Origin: Pseudoflavonifractor intestinihominis
Lineage (GTDB): Bacteria > Bacillota > Clostridia > Oscillospirales > Oscillospiraceae
Assembly: GCF_040096055.1 (NCBI RefSeq)
Contig: NZ_JBBMFK010000002.1
Location: forward strand, 124,001 to 188,000
Length of the DNA stretch: 64,000 nucleotides
Direction of reading: 5' to 3'
Below the pieces are notes generated by a model. It was not told the DNA's origin and ran no database searches. It saw nothing but the letters and a program-made list of their open reading frames with translations. Numbering within the stretch: the first letter of the stretch is position 1; each line of letters starts with the position of its first letter. Below, one piece after another: positions 17,082-25,827 of the stretch. A program made the translations under genes and the position numbers.

Positions 17082-18347
17082 TCAGGTTCTGTAATCCCCG
17101 TTGATTTTCACATAGTCATAGGTCAGGTCGCAGCCCCAGCAGGAGGCCTCGTGGTCCCCCTCGTGGAGGCACACGTCGATGACCACGCTGTCCCGGGAGA
17201 GGATGTTCTTGGCCTTCTCCTCGTCAAAGTCCACACCGGCGCCCTTCTGGCACACCAGGATCTCCCCCAGGTCGGAGGCGAACTTCACGTCCACGTACTC
17301 GGGCCGGAAGGGGGCCTTGGAGTAGCCCATGGCGCACAGCACACGGCCCCAGTTGGCGTCGGCGCCGAACATGGCCGCCTTCACCAGAGGGGAGCCCACC
17401 ACCGCCTTGGCCAGGCGCTCGGCGCTCTCCTCGCTGCGGGCCTGCCACACCCGGCAGGTCACCAGCCGGGTGGCGCCCTCGCCGTCCCCGGCGATGCACT
17501 TGGCCAAGTACTCGCAGACATGGTGCAGGGCCTGGGCGAAGAGGGTGTAGTTGTCGTCCTTCCACTCAATGAGGGGGTTGCCCGCCATGCCGTTGGCCAG
17601 CACCACGCACATGTCGTTGGTGGAGGTGTCCCCGTCCACGGTGACCCGGTTGAAGGTGCGGGGCACGATCTCGTGGAGGGCGTCCTGGAGCATCTCGTGG
17701 GTGATGGCGCAGTCGGTGGTAACAAAGCAGAGCATGGTGCCCATGTTGGGGTGGATCATGCCCGAGCCCTTGGCGATGGCGCCGATGGTCACGGTCTTGC
17801 CGCCGATGACGGTGGTGACGGCAATCTCCTTCTTCTCCGTGTCGGTGGTCATGATGGCGTGGGCCGCGTCGTCAGAGCCGCCCTCCTTCTTCAGCTGGCC
17901 CGCCAGCACGGGCACCCCCGCCTCAATGGCGGCGATGTTCAGGGTCTGGCCGATGACGCCGGTGGAGGCCACCACAAAATCAGAGGGCTTCAGGCCGGTG
18001 GCGGCGGCAGCCGCCTCGCACATCTTCTTGGCGTTCTCGTGGCCCTGGGGGGCGCAGGCGTTGGCGTTGCCCGAGTTGGCGATGATGCCCTTGGCCACGC
18101 CGTCCTCCAGATGCTCCATGGTGACGTACAGAGGCGCGGCCTTCACCCGGTTCATGGTGTACATGGCCGCCGCCGTGCACTCCTGCTCGGAGAGAATCAT
18201 GGCCAGGTCCTTCTTGCCGGAGAGATAGTCGGTCATGGAGGCGACCACGGGCTGGTTGCCGTCCGCCAGGCCCTTCTTCACGCCGCAGCGGATACCGCCC
18301 GCCGTAAAGCCGATGGGTGCGGTGACGCCGCCGGAAATCTGCTTCAT
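17082..18347 (-). CDS. argJ: Bifunctional ornithine acetyltransferase / N-acetylglutamate synthase
   Basis: ArgJ, 421 residues, recycles the acetyl group from N-acetylornithine to glutamate and may also use acetyl-CoA. The precursor self-cleaves before a threonine; here the site reads KGSGMIHPNMGTML, with glycine before the threonine where many homologues have alanine. GVTAPIGFTAGGIRCGVK opens the alpha chain and FGADANWGRV lies in the beta chain. No argA is visible, consistent with a cyclic acetyl pathway. AAGGGAAG precedes the ATG. Confidence 0.95.
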   Translation of the reverse strand: MKQISGGVTAPIGFTAGGIRCGVKKGLADGNQPVVASMTDYLSGKKDLAMILSEQECTAAAMYTMNRVKAAPLYVTMEHLEDGVAKGIIANSGNANACAPQGHENAKKMCEAAAAATGLKPSDFVVASTGVIGQTLNIAAIEAGVPVLAGQLKKEGGSDDAAHAIMTTDTEKKEIAVTTVIGGKTVTIGAIAKGSGMIHPNMGTMLCFVTTDCAITHEMLQDALHEIVPRTFNRVTVDGDTSTNDMCVVLANGMAGNPLIEWKDDNYTLFAQALHHVCEYLAKCIAGDGEGATRLVTCRVWQARSEESAERLAKAVVGSPLVKAAMFGADANWGRVLCAMGYSKAPFRPEYVDVKFASDLGEILVCQKGAGVDFDEEKAKNILSRDSVVIDVCLHEGDHEASCWGCDLTYDYVKINGDYRT

Positions 18348-18403
18348 TGTTCACACTTCCCTTTCGGTGCCGGCTCTTCTGGGCCGGCCCGTGTTGTCAG
18401 ACA

Positions 18404-19345
18404 TTATTTTACAGCAAGACCAGTGGTCTCGTCCAGTCCCAGCATGAGATTCATGTTCTGGACCGCCGCGCCGCTGGCCCCCTTGCCCAGGTTGTCGAAA
18501 CGGGACACGATCAGGGTCTGGTCCCCGTTGCCGGTGACCGAGATCTCCAGGTTGTCGTACCCGGAGAAGGTGTTGGCCGCCAGCATGCCGGTCTCGCTCC
18601 CCCAGGGCGCCACCCGCACCATGGTCTGGTCCTCGTAGTAGCGGGCCAGCAGCTCGCAGATGTCCTGGGCTGTGGGCTTGCCCTTCAGCAGAGCGTTGTG
18701 GAGCTGGATCCCCGTGGCCATGCCCTTATAGTAGTCGTCCACGATGGGGCTGAACACGGGCGGATACTTCAGTCCGGACAGGGCCTGCATCTCGAGCAGA
18801 TGCTTGTGGTTGAGGTTCGTGCCGTAGATTCTAGGGCTGTAAAGCTCTTCCGCTTTATTGTCTCCCTCGTACTCGGCGATCATCTTCTTCCCGCCGCCGG
18901 AGTAGCCGGTGAGGGAGAAGCAGGTGACGGGGTAGTCCGCCGGGAGAATGTCCATGGCCACCAGGGGCGCGGCGATGCTGAGAAAGCCGGTGGCGTGGCA
19001 GCCCGGATTGGCCACCCGCTTGGCGTATTTGATCCGCTGCCGCTGGCCCGCCAGCAGCTCCGGAAAGCCGTACACCCACCCCGCCGCCGTGCGGTGGGCG
19101 GTGGACGCGTCGATCACCCGGGTCTTGGGGTTGTCGATCAGCCCCACCGCCTCCACCGCCGCAGCGTCGGGCAGGCAGAGAAAGACGATATCCGCCCCGT
19201 TCAGGTACTTCTTCCGCTCTGTAAGGTCTTTTCGCTTGTCATCATCAATCAGCAGGAGGTTGATGTCTCCCCGGCCGGACAGACGGTCATAGATCTGCAG
19301 TCCGGTGGTGCCCTCCTTGCCGTCAATATAAACATTGGGTTTCAT
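18404..19345 (-). CDS. argC: N-acetyl-gamma-glutamyl-phosphate reductase, short type
   Basis: A 313-residue ArgC of the shorter class, which lacks part of the insert seen in the 345-residue form. It opens with YIDGKEGTTGLQI, the NADP-binding stretch of this class (against GASGYTG in long forms). The catalytic cysteine is in VANPGCHATG, and the late NLGKGASGAAVQNMNLMLG motif is intact. It reduces the acyl phosphate made by ArgB. Its ATG overlaps the argH stop by four bases. Confidence 0.94.
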   Translation of the reverse strand: MKPNVYIDGKEGTTGLQIYDRLSGRGDINLLLIDDDKRKDLTERKKYLNGADIVFLCLPDAAAVEAVGLIDNPKTRVIDASTAHRTAAGWVYGFPELLAGQRQRIKYAKRVANPGCHATGFLSIAAPLVAMDILPADYPVTCFSLTGYSGGGKKMIAEYEGDNKAEELYSPRIYGTNLNHKHLLEMQALSGLKYPPVFSPIVDDYYKGMATGIQLHNALLKGKPTAQDICELLARYYEDQTMVRVAPWGSETGMLAANTFSGYDNLEISVTGNGDQTLIVSRFDNLGKGASGAAVQNMNLMLGLDETTGLAVK

Positions 19346-20724
19346 GCTTCTCTCGCCTCGATAAATGCCTGAATATTGGCAATCTGCTGCTCCACAGCCT
19401 CCTTGGCCGGGCCGCCGTAGACCCTTCTGCCGTTGACGCAGGTCTTGAGCTCCAGGGCCTGGTACACGTCCTCGTCAAAGGCCGCGGAGATGGACCGGAA
19501 GTCCTTCAGAGGCAGGGTGTCCAGGGTCTCGCCGGTCTTGATGCACATGTTCACCAGCCGGCCCACGATCATATACGCCTCCCGGAAGGGCATGCCCTTC
19601 TTGGTCAGGTAGTCGGCACAGTCGGTGGCGTTGATGAAGCCGCCGGAGGCCGCTTTGCGCATGTTGTTGGGCAGCACGGTCAGAGTGTCCAGCATGGCGG
19701 TGAACACGGGCAGGCACATCTCCACCGTATCGATGGCGTCGAACACCGGCTCCTTGTCCTCCTGCATGTCCTTGTTGTAGGCCAGCGGCAGACCCTTCAT
19801 GACGGTGAGCAGGGTGATGAGAGAGCCGTACACCCGGCCGGTCTTGCCCCGGACCAGCTCGGCCACGTCCGGGTTCTTCTTCTGGGGCATGATGGAGGAG
19901 CCGGTGGAGTAGGCGTCGTCCAGCTCCACGAACTTGAACTCCCAGGAGCACCAGAGCACGATCTCCTCGGAGAACCGGGACAGGTGCATCATCAGGATGG
20001 AGCAGGCGGACAGAAATTCAATGGCAAAGTCCCGGTCGGACACCGAGTCCATGGAGTTGTCGGTGGGCTTCTTGAAGCCCAGGGCGGCGGCGGTCTGGAA
20101 CCGGTCCACCGGATAGGTGGAGGTGGCCAGGGCGCCCGCTCCCAGGGGGCACTCGTCCATCCGCTCCAGGCAGTCCTCCAGCCGGGTCACGTCCCGGCGG
20201 AACATGTTGGCGTAGGCCATCATGTAGTGGGCAAAGGTGGTGGGCTGGGCACGCTGAAGGTGAGTATAGCCGGGCATGACGGTCTCCAGGTTGGCCTGGG
20301 CCTTCTTCACCAGCACCTTCTCCAGATCCAGGCACATGCGGATGATGGTGGGAATCTCCCGCTTGACAAACAGGCGGAAGTCCACCGCCACCTGGTCGTT
20401 CCGGCTGCGGGCGGTGTGGAGCCGCTTGCCCGTCTCCCCCAGGCGGCCGGTGAGCAGGGACTCCACGTTCATGTGGATGTCCTCGTTGTCGGTGGTCAGC
20501 TCCACCCGCTCGGCCTTGATGTCCTCCAGAATGGCCTTCAGGCCGTCGATGATCTTCTCCGCCTCGTGCTCCTCGATGATGCCCTGCTTGCCCAGCATGG
20601 CGGCGTGGGCGATGGAACCCTCGATGTCCTCCTGATAGAGCCGGGCATCAAAGGTGATGGAGGAGTTGAAGTCGTTTACCAGGGTGTCGGTCTCCTTCTG
20701 GAACCGACCTGCCCACAGTTTCAT
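19342..20724 (-). CDS. argH: Argininosuccinate lyase
   Basis: A 460-residue member of the fumarase/aspartase superfamily that splits argininosuccinate into arginine and fumarate. The signature GSSIMPQKKNPD is near residue 280, with TARSRNDQVA and PGYTHLQRAQP for substrate contacts. It starts MKLWAGRF, the usual opening. Coupled to argC by a four-base overlap and separated from argG by 97 bases that form a hairpin. Confidence 0.96.
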   Translation of the reverse strand: MKLWAGRFQKETDTLVNDFNSSITFDARLYQEDIEGSIAHAAMLGKQGIIEEHEAEKIIDGLKAILEDIKAERVELTTDNEDIHMNVESLLTGRLGETGKRLHTARSRNDQVAVDFRLFVKREIPTIIRMCLDLEKVLVKKAQANLETVMPGYTHLQRAQPTTFAHYMMAYANMFRRDVTRLEDCLERMDECPLGAGALATSTYPVDRFQTAAALGFKKPTDNSMDSVSDRDFAIEFLSACSILMMHLSRFSEEIVLWCSWEFKFVELDDAYSTGSSIMPQKKNPDVAELVRGKTGRVYGSLITLLTVMKGLPLAYNKDMQEDKEPVFDAIDTVEMCLPVFTAMLDTLTVLPNNMRKAASGGFINATDCADYLTKKGMPFREAYMIVGRLVNMCIKTGETLDTLPLKDFRSISAAFDEDVYQALELKTCVNGRRVYGGPAKEAVEQQIANIQAFIEAREA

Positions 20725-20759
20725 AATCCATTACCTCACTTTTCGCTCTTTTGCGGCAG

Positions 20760-20807
20760 AGCCGGAGAGCAGGCGTCCCCCTCATGGGAGGCGCCCGCCT
20801 TCCGGCT
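20760..20807 (-). other. Hairpin between argG and argH
   Basis: AGCCGGA (20760-20766) pairs with TCCGGCT (20801-20807), and an inner GGCG...CGCC pair extends the stem. No U-tract follows on the minus strand, so this is not a clear terminator; it may stabilise or process the argG message. Confidence 0.4.
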
Positions 20808-20821
20808 TTGTACGCGGTTCC

Positions 20822-22039
20822 TTATTTCAGCTTTCCCTGCTCCCGCAGCGCCTGGACGGTGTCGGGCAGGCCCCAGAGGTTGATGAAGCCGGTGGCGTCA
20901 TTCTGGTTGTAGTCGCTCTCCTCGAAGGTGACCAGGTCCTCGGAGTAGAGGGTGTCGGGAGAGGTGACGCCGGCGGTGATGATGTTGCCCTTGTAGAGCT
21001 TCAGCTTCACGGTGCCGGTGACATGCTTCTGGGTCTCGGCGGCAAAGGCGGACAGGGCCTCCCGCAGGGGGGTGAACCACTTGCCGTTGTACACCAGATC
21101 GGCGAAGTCCACCGCCAGCTTGCTCTTCATGTGGGCGGTATCCTTGTCGATGGTGATCATCTCCAGCACCTCGTGGGCCCGGTAGAGGATGGTGCCGCCG
21201 GGGGTCTCGTACACGCCCCGGTCCTTCATGCCCACCAGCCGGTTCTCCACGATGTCCAGCAGGCCGATGCCGTTGGCGCCGCCCACCTCGTTGAGCTTGC
21301 GGATGATGTCGCTGGCCTTCATCTTCTCGCCGTTGAAGGCCACGGGCCAGCCCTTCTCAAAGTCCAGGGTGATGTAGGTGGGGGCGTCGGGGGCCTGGAT
21401 GGGGCTGACGCCCATCTCCAGGAAGCCGGGCTTGTCGTACTGGGGCTCGTTGGCCGGGTCCTCCAGATCCAGGCCCTCGTGGCTCAGGTGCCACAGGTTC
21501 TTGTCCTTGGAGTAGTTGGTCTCCCGGGAGATCTTCAGAGGCACGTTGTGGGCCTCGGCGTAGTCGATCTCCTCGTCACGGCCCTTGATGGACCACTCCC
21601 GCCAGGGGGCGATGATCTTCATCTCAGGGGCGAAGCGCTTGATGGCCAGCTCGAACCGGACCTGGTCGTTGCCCTTGCCGGTGCAGCCGTGGCAGATGGC
21701 GTCGGCGCCCTCCTTCTTGGCGATCTCCACCAGGCGCTTGGCGATGATGGGCCGGGCAAAGGCGGTACCCAGCAGATAGTCCTCGTACTTGGCGCCCATC
21801 TGCATGGAGGGGATGATGACCTCGTCCACCATCTCGTCGGTCAGGTCCTCCACGTACAGCTTGGAGGCGCCGGTCTTGATGGCCTTCTCCTCCAGGCCGT
21901 CCAGCTCGGTGCCCTGGCCCACGTCGCCGGACACGGCGATGATCTCGGGGTTGTTGTAGTTCTCCTTCAGCCAGGGGATGATGATGGATGTATCCAGACC
22001 GCCGGAATAGGCGAGCACAACTTTCTTAATATCAGCCAT
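20822..22039 (-). CDS. argG: Argininosuccinate synthase
   Basis: A 405-residue ATP-pyrophosphatase joining citrulline and aspartate. The PP-loop AYSGGLDTS is at residue 9; CHGCTGKGNDQVRFE and the APWREW motif follow. Start at 22039 is set by GGAGG 9 bases upstream; the open frame to 22099 runs into untranslated leader. First gene of the arginine cluster and the one directly downstream of the ArgR box at 22107. Confidence 0.96.
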   Translation of the reverse strand: MADIKKVVLAYSGGLDTSIIIPWLKENYNNPEIIAVSGDVGQGTELDGLEEKAIKTGASKLYVEDLTDEMVDEVIIPSMQMGAKYEDYLLGTAFARPIIAKRLVEIAKKEGADAICHGCTGKGNDQVRFELAIKRFAPEMKIIAPWREWSIKGRDEEIDYAEAHNVPLKISRETNYSKDKNLWHLSHEGLDLEDPANEPQYDKPGFLEMGVSPIQAPDAPTYITLDFEKGWPVAFNGEKMKASDIIRKLNEVGGANGIGLLDIVENRLVGMKDRGVYETPGGTILYRAHEVLEMITIDKDTAHMKSKLAVDFADLVYNGKWFTPLREALSAFAAETQKHVTGTVKLKLYKGNIITAGVTSPDTLYSEDLVTFEESDYNQNDATGFINLWGLPDTVQALREQGKLK

Positions 22040-22106
22040 GGTGAAAACCTCCGTTTGCTTTGTTGGACACAGTCTACCACGCCCGGCGGAAAAATGCAAG
22101 GGGGAA

Positions 22107-22166
22107 TTTGAATAAATATTCGAATATTATCCGTTTATTTTTGAATATATTCATTTTTATTCGTAT
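22107..22166 (-). promoter_or_regulatory. ArgR-binding region (ARG boxes) upstream of argG
   Basis: TTTGAATAAATATTCGAA at 22107-22124 matches the 18-base ARG box consensus TNTGAATWWWWATTCANW at all but one position. A second, weaker site overlaps 22141-22166, where TGAATATATTCA and a further ATTC half-site occur. The block is extremely AT-rich against the surrounding GC-rich DNA. Tandem ARG boxes overlapping a promoter are the usual way the arginine repressor shuts off synthesis genes. No argR gene is in the window, and I could not place a clear -35/-10 pair. Confidence 0.75.
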
Positions 22167-22230
22167 ATTTTATAATATGGCGCATAATAATTATCTTGAG
22201 GCACAAAAAATCACGCTGCGCCGTATGGGA

Positions 22231-22268
22231 AAAGCGGCTCCCAAAGCCAAAGGTTTGGGAGCCGCTTT
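22231..22268 (-). terminator. Intrinsic terminator after the sigma/anti-sigma operon
   Basis: A 15-base perfect stem: 22231-22245 (AAAGCGGCTCCCAAA) with 22254-22268, loop of eight bases, followed on the minus strand by TTTTCC. It lies 35 bases after the anti-sigma stop. Confidence 0.85.
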
Positions 22269-22302
22269 CGCTGTCCTGACACTGTTCCGTTCGATTTTCC
22301 GC

Positions 22303-23406
22303 CTAAGCAGTCGGGCAGTTCCGACCATTCACCGTCACGGACACCACCTGCGCCGGGTCCACCAGGCGGTTGAAACACAGGCGCAGCGTCATATCCGTCC
22401 CGCTGCCGCAGCCCAGGGCATACTCGGTGTTGTCCAGGTTTTGGTTCTCGTCCCGGACCACGTAGCTGCTGCCGTCGGCATAGTGGAGCACCACGCTGTC
22501 TATCTCGTCTACGTCCTGTGCGTCAATGGCAATCCCGATGGCCGACAGGACTGCCCCGCGCTCACCGCTGTCCGGATCCACAGCGGTCACTGCGGACAAC
22601 GACTCCGTGCCGGGCAGCTCCAGCTCCGCCAGCAGGCTCACGTCCTTTTTGCTGTTCTGATTCAGCCGCAGATCGTGGAAGCCAATTGTCAGCCCGTCCG
22701 CCGCCTGCCAGCGGTCCGCTTCCTCAGCCACAGCAAAGGAGACCACCCCCGCCAGCACGGTATCCGTGGTCCTGGCCTGGTCGGCGTAAATCCGGTATCC
22801 GGCCTGCGCGTCCTCTCCCGCCCGGAAGGTCAGAGAGATGCCCTCGCCGTTGAACCAGATCTCGCCGTCCTCCGGGGATACCTCCACGCCCTCCAGTCCC
22901 CCGGGCCGCTCCAGCAGGAAGTAAATCTTTCCCGTCCCGGTTCCCTGGTCCAACAGATAGGCCTCCACGGTCAGGGTGTAGTCCCCCACGGTCCAGGCGT
23001 ATCCGGTGTCCGGCAGGTAGTCCCCCACCACCGCCAGAGCCTCCGGTAGCTCCACCGGCACACGCTCCCGGTTGGGCAGGTTCAGGCTCAGACTGCCGTC
23101 CGCCTCCACTTTCGTCTGCTCCTCCACGCTGGGACGGCTGCTGTCGCCGAACATGCCCTCCACAACGGCCGGTCTGCGCTCGTCCACGGCCACCTCCGTC
23201 CGGGTGATCCAATATCCCGCCGCAGCTCCCGCGCACAGCACCGCCGCAGCCGCGGCCAGTGCCAGCGCCGTCCGCAGGCCCCGCCGCCGGGCAGGCCGCC
23301 TCTCCCCCGCCTGCAGCCGGGCATAGGCCGCCGCCATCTTCTCCTCCACAACGTCGGGGACCTCCACCGGCCCGCCCAAAATCTCTCTCAGCTCCTGCTC
23401 TGTCAT
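22303..23406 (-). CDS. Membrane anti-sigma factor, DUF4179-like
   Basis: A 367-residue protein with one membrane helix at about 45-67 (LRTALALAAAAAVLCAGAAAGYWI), a short cytoplasmic N-terminus and a large outer domain rich in beta strands. The gene lies 12 bases after an ECF sigma gene, the standard arrangement for a cognate anti-sigma factor. The N-terminal 40 residues would bind the sigma factor; no zinc (HxxxCxxC) motif is visible. The outer half has the strand pattern of DUF4179-type proteins. GGAGG lies upstream of the ATG. The signal sensed is unknown. Confidence 0.75.
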   Translation of the reverse strand: MTEQELREILGGPVEVPDVVEEKMAAAYARLQAGERRPARRRGLRTALALAAAAAVLCAGAAAGYWITRTEVAVDERRPAVVEGMFGDSSRPSVEEQTKVEADGSLSLNLPNRERVPVELPEALAVVGDYLPDTGYAWTVGDYTLTVEAYLLDQGTGTGKIYFLLERPGGLEGVEVSPEDGEIWFNGEGISLTFRAGEDAQAGYRIYADQARTTDTVLAGVVSFAVAEEADRWQAADGLTIGFHDLRLNQNSKKDVSLLAELELPGTESLSAVTAVDPDSGERGAVLSAIGIAIDAQDVDEIDSVVLHYADGSSYVVRDENQNLDNTEYALGCGSGTDMTLRLCFNRLVDPAQVVSVTVNGRNCPTA

Positions 23407-23418
23407 GGCTCTGCCTCC

Positions 23419-23916
23419 TTACTCCGCCTCATAGGCCAGCCGGACCGCGCCCCGGCCCCGCTTCAGCCGTGTCTTTACTGTCTCTTTCTTTAATGAGAGA
23501 AGCCCGCTGATCTCCCGGACTGAAAACCCCTCGCCGTAATACAGCAGAAGCACGGTCCGGTACTTTTCGTCGATCCCCTCCAACAGGTCCAGGAACTCCG
23601 CGTTGGCCTGGCCCGGATCGTGCTCCGCCCGCTCCGGCACCGTCTCCACCGGCGTCACCCTGCTTCTGTCCCGGAGCATATCCTGGCAGACATTGATGAG
23701 AATCCGGGTGGACCAGGTCCTGAAGTGGGCGGGCTGCCGCAGCTGTCCCAGCTTCTCAAAGCAGAGGAGCACGGTCTCCTGTACGGCGTCGGCCACGTCC
23801 TCGTCCCGGCCCAGCATGCTCCTCGCAACCTTATAAAAGCTCTGCTTCCGGGCCTCCATCAGGGCCACAAAGGCCTCTGTGTCCCCCTGGACGGCCCGCT
23901 GTACCAGCTCTGTCAC
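23419..23916 (-). CDS. ECF RNA polymerase sigma factor
   Basis: A 165-residue sigma-70 family protein with only regions 2 and 4. Region 2 (DVADAVQETVLLCFEKLGQL, then FRTWSTRILINVCQD) recognises the -10 element; region 4 (SVREISGLLSLKKETVKTRLKRGR) is a clear helix-turn-helix for the -35. It starts with GTG preceded by GGAGGGGGAAG. Cotranscribed with the membrane anti-sigma factor. A CGTCTAAT sequence on the minus strand about 40 bases upstream (23964-23957) could be an ECF -10 for self-activation, but I see no matching -35. Confidence 0.88.
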   Translation of the reverse strand: MTELVQRAVQGDTEAFVALMEARKQSFYKVARSMLGRDEDVADAVQETVLLCFEKLGQLRQPAHFRTWSTRILINVCQDMLRDRSRVTPVETVPERAEHDPGQANAEFLDLLEGIDEKYRTVLLLYYGEGFSVREISGLLSLKKETVKTRLKRGRGAVRLAYEAE

Positions 23917-24070
23917 TGTTCTTCCCCCTCCCGGGTGTTTTGACCGGTCTCACCCATTAGACGGCCCGACCGCGCTCCCGGGTCCGCCGAAAATGCATTT
24001 TTTAAAATTTCGAGGCAGGAAACAACCCGCCGGAACCCCCCTGTTTCCCCCGCCAAACAACATTTTACAC

Positions 24071-24099
24071 TTGCAACTTATCTCATTTTCCTGTATAAT
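24071..24099 (+). promoter_or_regulatory. Promoter of the foldase gene
   Basis: TTGCAA (24071-24076), a 17-base spacer, TATAAT (24094-24099). The predicted transcript begins near 24106, giving a leader of about 65 bases. It is divergent from the ECF sigma gene, with 255 bases between the two starts. Confidence 0.75.
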
Positions 24100-24171
24100 G
24101 CAACGATGTGTTAGAGCGGGCGGGCAGAGCTCCCCCCGCCTTCCTATTACAACGAGAGGACTGAGACATTC

Positions 24172-25761
24172 ATGAGCGCATCCAGAGAAAAAAAGCAGCG
24201 CCAGAGCGCCGGCCAAAACCTGACTCAGAAAGAGCTCAAGGAGGCCAAGGAGGCGCATGCCGCCAAGCGCAAAACCATTCTGTACTGGGTGATTGGCGTG
24301 GTGGTGGTCATCCTGGTCGCCGCGCTGCTTATTTGGAACTCCAATTTCTTCCAGAACCGTGCCACCGCAGTTACCGTCAACGGACACAACTTCACCGCCG
24401 GTGAGGTTGCCTACTACTACAACAGCGCCTATCAGCAGGAATATCAGTACTACCAGTATTCCGCCATGGGCATCACCGGTCTGACCAACTTCAATCCCAA
24501 CACCGACCCCAAGGATCAGTATGTGGACGACGCGCAGACCCAGACCTACTACGACTACTTCATGGAGTCCGCCCTGAACGCCCTGACCCAGGTGGCCGCC
24601 CTTACCGACTCCGCCGAGAAGGACGGCTTCTCCCTGGATCTCTCTGACAGCGGCAAGGAGACTTATAACTCCACCATCTCCAGCCTGAAGGATGCCGCTA
24701 CCACCGCCGGCTACTCCTACGGCTCCTACCTGCGGGCCATCTACGGCACCCACATGACCGCCGGCATCTATGAGAACTGCCTGAAGCGGGCCATCATGCT
24801 CACCGAGTACCAGCAGGACCACCGGGATGCCCTGACCTACACCGACGACGACTACAACACCTATTACGACGAGAACAAGGACAACATCGACACCTTCTCC
24901 TATGAGGTCGCTTTCCTGAACGGCAGCGCCCCCTCCACCACCGACGAGGACGGCAACACCGTGGAGGCCACCGACGAGGAGAAGACCGCCGCCATGGAGG
25001 CCGCCAAGGCCGAGGCCGACCAGCTGATGGCCGACGTCCAGGCCGGCGGCGACTTCGCCGAGCTGGCCGACGCCTATGTCCAGGAGAGCAGCTCCAACAC
25101 CTTCCGCTCCACCGAGACCACCGGCTCCAGCCTCTCCTCCACCTACGGCGACTGGCTGAAGGACGCCGCCCGCGCTGAGGGCGACATGAGCGTGTTCGAG
25201 TCCACCAGCGGCTACTACGTGGTCCGGTTCCTGGACCGCTACCTGAACGAGACGCCCACCGCCGACATCCGGCACATCCTCATCAAGGCCGAGCTGACCC
25301 AGGAGGATGACCCCAGCACCGAGGACGTGGACGAGTCCACCATCCCCACCGACGAGGCCATGGAAGCTGCCAAGTCCAAGGCCGAGGACATCCTCTCCCA
25401 GTGGGAGGCCGGCGACAAGACCGCCGAGTCCTTCGGCGCCCTGGCTGAGGAGTACTCCGACGACACCGGCTCCTCCTCCAACGGCGGCCTGTACACCCAG
25501 GTCTACGAGGGCCAGATGGTGGACAGCTTCAACAGCTGGATCTTCGACAACGAGCACACCGAGGGTGACACCGGTCTGGTGGAGAACACCAACAGCGGCC
25601 AGTACGGCTGGCACGTCATCTACTTCCAGTCCTGGGACGATCCCACCTGGAAGATCAACGCCAAGAGCTCCTTCCAGAACGACGACATGACCAGCTGGAT
25701 CGAGAGCATCACCGAGGGCTATGAGGCCGTCAAGGCCGACGGCTTCAAGTACGTCGCTTAA
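24172..25761 (+). CDS. Membrane-anchored peptidyl-prolyl isomerase, PrsA/SurA type
   Basis: A 529-residue foldase. A charged cytoplasmic N-terminus of about 33 residues precedes one membrane helix (36-55), so the bulk lies outside the cell; there is no lipobox, unlike classical PrsA. A SurA-like N-terminal domain with many Tyr/Gln residues follows. A parvulin-type region begins near 363 (TADIRHILIKAE) with FGALAEEYSDDTGS and GGLYTQVYEGQMVDSF, and an earlier degenerate unit lies near 240-360. It likely helps exported proteins fold. AGAGGA precedes the ATG. Confidence 0.85.
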   Translation: MSASREKKQRQSAGQNLTQKELKEAKEAHAAKRKTILYWVIGVVVVILVAALLIWNSNFFQNRATAVTVNGHNFTAGEVAYYYNSAYQQEYQYYQYSAMGITGLTNFNPNTDPKDQYVDDAQTQTYYDYFMESALNALTQVAALTDSAEKDGFSLDLSDSGKETYNSTISSLKDAATTAGYSYGSYLRAIYGTHMTAGIYENCLKRAIMLTEYQQDHRDALTYTDDDYNTYYDENKDNIDTFSYEVAFLNGSAPSTTDEDGNTVEATDEEKTAAMEAAKAEADQLMADVQAGGDFAELADAYVQESSSNTFRSTETTGSSLSSTYGDWLKDAARAEGDMSVFESTSGYYVVRFLDRYLNETPTADIRHILIKAELTQEDDPSTEDVDESTIPTDEAMEAAKSKAEDILSQWEAGDKTAESFGALAEEYSDDTGSSSNGGLYTQVYEGQMVDSFNSWIFDNEHTEGDTGLVENTNSGQYGWHVIYFQSWDDPTWKINAKSSFQNDDMTSWIESITEGYEAVKADGFKYVA

Positions 25762-25777
25762 TATCGAGCTTCTCACA

Positions 25778-25810
25778 GGGGGCGGGGCAAGGAACCCCGC
25801 CCCCTCTCTT
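25778..25810 (+). terminator. Intrinsic terminator after the foldase gene
   Basis: Stem GGGGGCGGGG (25778-25787) with CCCCGCCCCC (25795-25804), seven-base loop, then TCTCTT. It lies between the foldase stop and the tcdA ribosome site. Confidence 0.75.
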
Positions 25811-25827
25811 ATTATCAGGAGGTATCC

